Below are positions 5,690 through 9,184 of a stretch of DNA of 9,184 nt, piece by piece (positions within the stretch are counted from its first letter, which is position 1; every line of letters starts with the position of its first letter). This DNA comes from Candidatus Bathyarchaeota archaeon (GTDB lineage Archaea > Thermoproteota > Bathyarchaeia > TCS64). The DNA is taken from positions 1 to 9,184 of the forward strand of contig DAOVEE010000066.1 of assembly GCA_030669135.1 (NCBI GenBank), in the 5' to 3' direction. A model generated the notes under the pieces. It did no database searches. It had not been told where the DNA came from and was given only the letters and a program-made list of their open reading frames with translations. Position numbers and translations under genes: made by a program.

Positions 5690-6196
5690 TCACTTGAAGA
5701 GAGGATACTTTTTCAGGTTGGGGAACGCCGACTTGGTCCACCGCAGCCTTCTAGCTGGATCCTTCCTAACCCAGTTATACATGTGCCAGAAGTTCTTCCC
5801 CCACTTATCGGTGCGGTCCTCCCGGGCCTCGTAGCCGATGTTGTGGAGCTCGTCGGTGTACGCCCGTTCTACGAGGAACTGGGCGCGCCCCTCTATCTTC
5901 CCCCGCTCGATGTGCTCCTCCCCGTACCGTTCTAGCAGGGCCTCCGCAGCCTCGTTTAGGACATCGCCGGTGCAGATTAAGATCTTCTCTTCTTCCCGGA
6001 GCCCAAGCCTGTCGACGAGCCTTATGGCTATCCTGCGAGCCTCGTTCAGGTGCCTCTTCTTGCCGTATACCGGCTTCTGGAAGTACCTTACGTCGATCAT
6101 GTCGTATATGAAGTGGTCGTCCTCGGGCCTGTAGGCGCCTATGACGACGCCGAAGAGGATGTCCCCTGTGCCGGCGTCGTCGATCTCGATGGTCAA
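5690..6196 (-). CDS. Conserved archaeal hypothetical protein (IDDAG...GVVIG family)
   Basis: This 168-aa protein looks like a conserved archaeal family without assigned function. The N-terminus (EIDDAGTGDILFGVVIGAYR, residues 4-23) forms a beta hairpin beginning with paired acids D6/D7. A helix follows at 50-65, then a strand and loop KILICTGDVLNEAAEALL (71-88) and GKIEGRAQFLVERAY (99-113). Acidic residues D6, D12, D78 and E102 near strand ends suggest an RNase H/RuvC-like fold; this is a structural guess. The tail (125-168) is rich in Trp and basic residues, including RTDKWGKNFWHMYNWVR. The start is a TTG at 6196-6194; an in-frame TAG lies four codons upstream and only a weak AGGT precedes it. 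It follows the HMG-CoA reductase stop by 15 bp, so the two share a transcript, but the sequence gives no sign of a mevalonate role. Confidence 0.72.
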   Translation of the reverse strand: MTIEIDDAGTGDILFGVVIGAYRPEDDHFIYDMIDVRYFQKPVYGKKRHLNEARRIAIRLVDRLGLREEEKILICTGDVLNEAAEALLERYGEEHIERGKIEGRAQFLVERAYTDELHNIGYEAREDRTDKWGKNFWHMYNWVRKDPARRLRWTKSAFPNLKKYPLFK

Positions 6197-6211
6197 GAGA
6201 AATACCTAGGA

Positions 6212-7483
6212 CTATTTTTTCAGTTTATTGACTATCTCCTGGGCCTTAGGGAACCTGATCTCGCCTGAATCGACGAGAAGCTTGACGGCTTCCTCGATCA
6301 TCTTGCCCGAGGCGCCGGCCATCACTATCAGGTTTCGGGCGTGGAGCCTCATGTGGCCCTGCTGTATCCCTTCCTGTGTGAGGGCCCTGAGGGCGCCAAG
6401 GTTCTGGGCGAGGCCGACTGCGCACATGACCTTGGCTAGGTCCACGGCCTTGTCCACACCCAGTATCTTACGGGCTACCTGTGCCATGGGGTGGCTCCGG
6501 GTGGCGCCTCCGACGAGTCCGATGGCCATGGGGAGCGTCATCTCGCCTACAAGGTCACCATTCCCGTCCTTGCTCCACCTGCTCATGCTCCTGTACTGGC
6601 CGTGTCTCACGGCGTAGGCGTGGGCGCCCGCCTCGATGGCCCGGTGGTCCTGCGCGAAGGCGAGGGCCACGGCGGCGACGCCGTTCATGACGCCCTTGTT
6701 GTGGGTGGCCGCCCTGTAAGGGTCGGCGTCTGCGAAAGCCCAAGCCGAGACTATGTTATCCACCGCCTTCTCGCCGCCGATGTCTTCCTTCTTCACTTTT
6801 CCTTTGACTGTGATTAGCCTCCTGTCGGCTAGGTTGCTTATGATCCTGAGCAGCGTTCTTCCTCCTGCAAGCTCGGCTATGGTGGGTGCGAGCGCCTCGG
6901 CCATGGTGTTGACGGCGTTGGCGCCCATGGCGTCCCTGCAGTCCACGAGGAGGTGGACGATGAGCATGGGACCATCCTCTGTTTCGATGGTTCTCAGCAC
7001 GATGTCTTTGGCTCCTCCACCGAACCTGACCAGCACAGGGTCCAGCTCGTTGGCGGACTCGATGAGCGTCTCCTTGTTGTCTTCTATGGCTTTCACGGCG
7101 GCGTCCATGTCTGGAACGTCGAGCACCTGAATCTGGCCTATCATAACGGGGTCCGTGGCTTCGGCCTCGATGCCGACGCCGTCCCTCATTAGGCGGGCCA
7201 TGTTGCTGGCCGCGGCGACGACGCTGGGCTCCTCACCGGCCATGGGTACCAGGTAGTCGCTGCCGTCGACCCTGAAGTTGACGGCTACGCTGAAAGGGTA
7301 AGCTATGGTGCCGATGACGTTCTCTGTCATCCTGTCTGCTGCCTCCATGGTGAGGCCGCCCCTGGACTTCAGGGTCTCCACCTCTTCCGGCGCGAGGCCC
7401 ACCTTCTCGGCTATGATGCTGATTCTTTCCTCAACGGGCTTCTTGTAGAACCCTGATATCCGGCTCGAGAATTCAGAGGACAA
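6212..7483 (-). CDS. mvaA: Hydroxymethylglutaryl-CoA reductase, class II
   Basis: HMG-CoA reductase interconverts HMG-CoA and mevalonate with NAD(P)H, the committed step to isoprenoids and archaeal ether lipids. This 423-aa protein matches the soluble class II type (Pseudomonas mevalonii, Archaeoglobus) over its whole length. Landmarks are TENVIG (53-58), EEPSVVAAAS (84-93, with the catalytic Glu), DCRDAMGANAVNTM (181-194), THNKGVMNG (260-268, catalytic K263), QDHRAIEAGAHAYA (278-291, catalytic D279) and QGHMRLHARN (375-384, catalytic H377). The spacings K263-D279 (16) and K263-H377 (114) equal those of the P. mevalonii enzyme (K267, D283, H381). Cofactor preference cannot be read reliably. 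There is no membrane anchor. The start is a TTG at 7483-7481, supported by GAGGT seven nt upstream and a stop in frame before any other start. It leads an operon with the 168-aa hypothetical gene. Confidence 0.96.
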   Translation of the reverse strand: MSSEFSSRISGFYKKPVEERISIIAEKVGLAPEEVETLKSRGGLTMEAADRMTENVIGTIAYPFSVAVNFRVDGSDYLVPMAGEEPSVVAAASNMARLMRDGVGIEAEATDPVMIGQIQVLDVPDMDAAVKAIEDNKETLIESANELDPVLVRFGGGAKDIVLRTIETEDGPMLIVHLLVDCRDAMGANAVNTMAEALAPTIAELAGGRTLLRIISNLADRRLITVKGKVKKEDIGGEKAVDNIVSAWAFADADPYRAATHNKGVMNGVAAVALAFAQDHRAIEAGAHAYAVRHGQYRSMSRWSKDGNGDLVGEMTLPMAIGLVGGATRSHPMAQVARKILGVDKAVDLAKVMCAVGLAQNLGALRALTQEGIQQGHMRLHARNLIVMAGASGKMIEEAVKLLVDSGEIRFPKAQEIVNKLKK

Positions 7484-7490
7484 ATCATCT

Positions 7491-7495
7491 ACCTC
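7491..7495 (-). promoter_or_regulatory. Shine-Dalgarno GAGGT supporting the TTG start of mvaA
   Basis: GAGGT on the - strand lies seven nt before the TTG at 7483. No ATG or GTG lies between the TTG and the in-frame TGA upstream, so this site decides the start. Confidence 0.65.
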
Positions 7496-7521
7496 GTTTT
7501 CGATTCATTGAACCAATCAGA

Positions 7522-7530
7522 GGATATAAC
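7522..7530 (-). promoter_or_regulatory. TATA-like box for mvaA
   Basis: On the - strand this reads GTTATATCC, about 43 nt upstream of the TTG start. It would set transcription near 7499 and leave a leader of about 16 nt carrying the GAGGT site. Confidence 0.55.
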
Positions 7531-7550
7531 GGTTTCGCGGAGCCCTAGAC

Positions 7551-7560
7551 TGTTTATATT
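7551..7560 (+). promoter_or_regulatory. TATA-like box for the RAM-domain gene
   Basis: TGTTTATATT is centred about 25 nt before the ATG at 7581, so transcription should begin at or very near the start codon, giving a leaderless mRNA. It lies about 25 nt from the mvaA TATA-like box on the other strand, so both promoters share one 97-bp gap. Confidence 0.6.
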
Positions 7561-7580
7561 GAGGAGTTCCCAAAAGGTTA

Positions 7581-7820
7581 ATGGTGTCTATGGATAAAGC
7601 ATTGGTTCTATTAACCCTTGAGCCGGGGATGGAAACAGAAGTGCTTGAGAGGCTAGCGAAGATAGATGGGGTGGTTGAGGCGCACTTCCTCTACGGGCCG
7701 TACGACGCCTACGTGATTATCGAAGGCGAGAACACCACTGTGCTGCACGACATAATCATAGAAAACATTAGACAAGTCGAGGGAATCAACACTACCATGA
7801 CCTGCTTCGTCGCAGACTAA
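7581..7820 (+). CDS. Stand-alone Lrp/AsnC ligand-binding (RAM) domain protein
   Basis: This 79-aa protein is a free-standing RAM/AsnC_trans_reg domain, the effector-binding half of Lrp/AsnC regulators without the DNA-binding helix-turn-helix. It shows the beta-alpha-beta-beta-alpha-beta ferredoxin-like order: strand KALVLLTLEP (6-15), helix TEVLERLAKI (19-28), then GVVEAHFLYGPYDAYVIIEG (30-49) with the family's typical YGxYD turn, helix TVLHDIIIENIRQV (53-66) and the final strand INTTMTCFVA. Such proteins form dimers or octamers and bind amino acids or other small ligands at the subunit interface; the stand-alone kind may work through full-length Lrp partners. The ATG at 7581 suits a leaderless start; an in-frame ATG at 7590 is an alternative. 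It is divergent from mvaA and is followed by coaD after a T-tract. Confidence 0.88.
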   Translation: MVSMDKALVLLTLEPGMETEVLERLAKIDGVVEAHFLYGPYDAYVIIEGENTTVLHDIIIENIRQVEGINTTMTCFVAD

Positions 7821-7824
7821 CCAA

Positions 7825-7833
7825 CATTTTTTC
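7825..7833 (+). terminator. T-tract terminator after the RAM-domain gene
   Basis: Six consecutive T residues (7827-7832) fall seven nt past the TAA stop. Archaeal transcription commonly ends at such oligo-T runs. No stem-loop is evident. Confidence 0.5.
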
Positions 7834-7849
7834 ATGTCCGTGAAGTGAA

Positions 7850-7861
7850 AAAGCTTAATTG
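7850..7861 (+). promoter_or_regulatory. TATA-like box for coaD
   Basis: AAAGCTTAATTG, with TTAATT centred near 7857, lies about 32 nt before the GTG at 7889 and 44 nt before the alternative TTG at 7901. With the preceding T-tract it suggests coaD has its own transcript. Confidence 0.4.
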
Positions 7862-7888
7862 TGTGGGTCCATTCCATACTGCGTTTAG

Positions 7889-8377
7889 GTGCTTGCCTCC
7901 TTGGTTGAGAACAGGCTCAAGCTGGTGTCCGTCGGTGGGACCTTCGACGTGTTGCACAAGGGTCACTGGTTCCTCCTCGAGGAGACGTTCAACGTGGGTG
8001 AACGAGCCGTAGTAGGTGTCACCACGGACGAGTTCGCGGCCACGCTGAAGAAGGAGCATAAGATAGACTGTTACGAGAAGAGGCGCCTAGACGTCGTGAA
8101 CTTCCTCCGGGAAAGAGGATACTATGAGCGGGCCAAGATCGTTCCCCTCGAGGACCCATTCGGTCCCACTGTAGACAGCAATGATATCGAAGGCATCATA
8201 GTCAGCGAAGAGACCGAGCCCACCGCCGAGGTAATAAACCAGATGAGGGTCGATCGGGGGTTGAGGCCACTGCTCATGTTCGTCATCACCATGGTGCTGG
8301 CCGAAGACGGTAAGCCCATAAGCAGCACCAGGGTCCGAAGACAGGAAGTGGACCGCTACGGACGCCTGATAGGCTAG
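7889..8377 (+). CDS. coaD: Archaeal phosphopantetheine adenylyltransferase
   Basis: This 162-aa protein is the archaeal/eukaryotic-type phosphopantetheine adenylyltransferase, which joins ATP and 4'-phosphopantetheine to form dephospho-CoA and pyrophosphate, the penultimate step of coenzyme A synthesis. It belongs to the HxGH nucleotidyltransferase superfamily. VGGTFDVLHKGH (15-26) carries the signature H23-K24-G25-H26. VSEET (105-109) forms part of the nucleotide-binding core, and ISSTRVR (144-150) is the family's ISSTRIR-type motif that contacts ATP phosphates. The length is usual. The start is uncertain: GTG at 7889 gives four extra residues, while TTG at 7901 has AGGTG nine nt upstream; neither affects the domain. 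Its TAG interlocks with the TAG of the convergent dehydratase gene in CTAG (8374-8377). Confidence 0.92.
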   Translation: MLASLVENRLKLVSVGGTFDVLHKGHWFLLEETFNVGERAVVGVTTDEFAATLKKEHKIDCYEKRRLDVVNFLRERGYYERAKIVPLEDPFGPTVDSNDIEGIIVSEETEPTAEVINQMRVDRGLRPLLMFVITMVLAEDGKPISSTRVRRQEVDRYGRLIG

Positions 8378-9184
8378 GTTAGGCACTTCATCAGGTTCTC
8401 GTACGTCATGTTGCCGCCGCTGAGTATCAGCCCCACCTTCTTACCCTTCAACTGATCAATGATCTTCGTAGCAGCAGCTAAAGAAGCGGCTCCAGCGCCC
8501 TCAGCGACGGTGTGCGCCTTCTCCACATACGTCTTTATGGCTTCCTTTATCTCGTCCTCTGAGACGAGTATGAAGTCGTCCACAAGGTCTCTCAGCATCT
8601 TCGTCGGCAGCTCGAACGCCTGCCTCGTTGCGAGACCGTCCGCTATGGTCTTCGCGGAGTCAGTCGACTCCAGTTTCCCGCTCTTCCAGCTCCTGTAGAC
8701 GCTGGGCGCGTTCTCGGCTTGGACGGCGACCACCTTGGTCTCGGGGCACAGCGCCTTATATACGAGGCCGACGCCTGCGCAGTTGGTGCCCGCCCCAACT
8801 GGGCTGAACACGTAGTCCAGGTCGGGCTGGTCTTCGATCATCTCAAGAGCCATAGTGCCCACGCCGGCGATGAGGAGGGGCTCGTTGCCGCTGTGGATAT
8901 ACCTGTAGCCGTGCTCCTTGGCGAGTCGCTCGGCGTTCAGCCTGGCGTCATCGAAGTCCCTACCGTGCTCGACGATCTCGGCGCCGAAGCTTCGTATACC
9001 TGCGACCTTGGTGGGGTTAGCGCCGTCTTGGACGCATATGATAGCCTTGACGCCGAAAATCTTGCTGGCGAGGGCGATGCTCTGACCGTGGTTGCCGGTG
9101 CTGGCCGTGATGACTCCACGCTCTCTCTCCTGCTCTGGGAGCTGGCTGATGAGGTTGATTCCTCCCCTGATCTTGAAGGCCCCC
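8374..9184 (-). CDS. Threonine/serine dehydratase (PLP fold type II), 5' end cut
   Basis: The frame is open from the right edge to a TAG at 8376-8374, giving 269 visible residues; about 50-60 N-terminal residues lie outside. The product is a fold-type II PLP enzyme of the threonine/serine ammonia-lyase group, which turns threonine into 2-oxobutanoate (or serine into pyruvate) and ammonia. Visible motifs, numbered from the first whole codon, are GAFKIRGG (1-8, PLP lysine K4), TASTGNHGQ (26-34), and near the end TVAEGAGAASLAA and ILSGGNMTYENL. The PLP-phosphate loop reads SPVGAGTNCAG (127-137) where family members usually have a run of four glycines. There is no ACT domain after the catalytic domain, so this resembles the catabolic or archaeal short form rather than feedback-inhibited biosynthetic IlvA. 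A serine racemase or related beta-replacing activity cannot be excluded. A GTG at 8862 is internal, not the start. Confidence 0.9.
   Translation of the reverse strand, partial: GAFKIRGGINLISQLPEQERERGVITASTGNHGQSIALASKIFGVKAIICVQDGANPTKVAGIRSFGAEIVEHGRDFDDARLNAERLAKEHGYRYIHSGNEPLLIAGVGTMALEMIEDQPDLDYVFSPVGAGTNCAGVGLVYKALCPETKVVAVQAENAPSVYRSWKSGKLESTDSAKTIADGLATRQAFELPTKMLRDLVDDFILVSEDEIKEAIKTYVEKAHTVAEGAGAASLAAATKIIDQLKGKKVGLILSGGNMTYENLMKCLT

Noticed and set aside
5640..5741. N-terminal extension of the 152-aa protein gene with an apparent membrane helix (VILYLLFIISI)
   Set aside because: The extension overlaps the end of the upstream gene and the hydrophobic run is the translation of an AT-rich promoter gap; the Met pair at 5639/5636 is a better start.
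8374..8862. Dehydratase read as a complete 162-aa protein starting at GTG 8862
   Set aside because: The same frame continues open to the right edge and encodes the PLP-lysine and TGNHGQ motifs, so the gene is larger and cut by the window.
1..9184. Search by eye for CRISPR repeats, insertion-sequence ends, tRNA or rRNA genes
   Set aside because: I saw no regularly spaced repeats, transposase motifs, terminal inverted repeats flanking a gene, or tRNA-like conserved arms.

Overview
The window reads as an archaeal chromosome segment. The signs are an archaeal-type phosphopantetheine adenylyltransferase (CoaD), an HMG-CoA reductase serving mevalonate/isoprenoid lipid synthesis, a stand-alone Lrp/AsnC ligand-binding (RAM) protein, an HTH_45-type winged-helix protein, a Trm112-like zinc protein, TATA-like boxes about 25-45 nt ahead of starts, some leaderless-looking starts, and frequent TTG initiation. 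The base composition is moderately GC-rich with AT-rich promoter gaps. I cannot assign a lineage safely. An uncultured amino-acid-using archaeon (for example Bathyarchaeia- or Thermoplasmata-like) would fit, but that is inference.

Layout from left to right: an unresolved left edge (1-73); a PLP aminotransferase (-); a divergent small winged-helix regulator (+); a proline-racemase-family enzyme (-) with a rewritten active site; a divergent YhfC-like intramembrane protease (+); a Trm112-like protein with a long insertion (-); a ComEC-type metallo-beta-lactamase-fold hydrolase (-) overlapped by an unrecognised small protein gene (-); a conserved archaeal hypothetical protein (-) directly behind class II HMG-CoA reductase (-); a stand-alone RAM protein (+); CoaD (+); and a threonine/serine dehydratase (-) cut by the right edge.

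Functionally this is a housekeeping/metabolic region: amino-acid metabolism (aminotransferase, racemase relative, dehydratase), coenzyme A and mevalonate synthesis (CoaD, HMG-CoA reductase), and small regulators. It contains no RNA gene, CRISPR array or insertion sequence that I can see. The best leads are the racemase relative (catalytic Cys kept on one side, Ala on the other), a 19-nt inverted repeat over its predicted transcription start, the uncharacterised 152-aa protein/MBL hydrolase gene pair, the insertion-bearing Trm112-like protein, and the fact that all three clear convergent gene pairs overlap at their stop codons.
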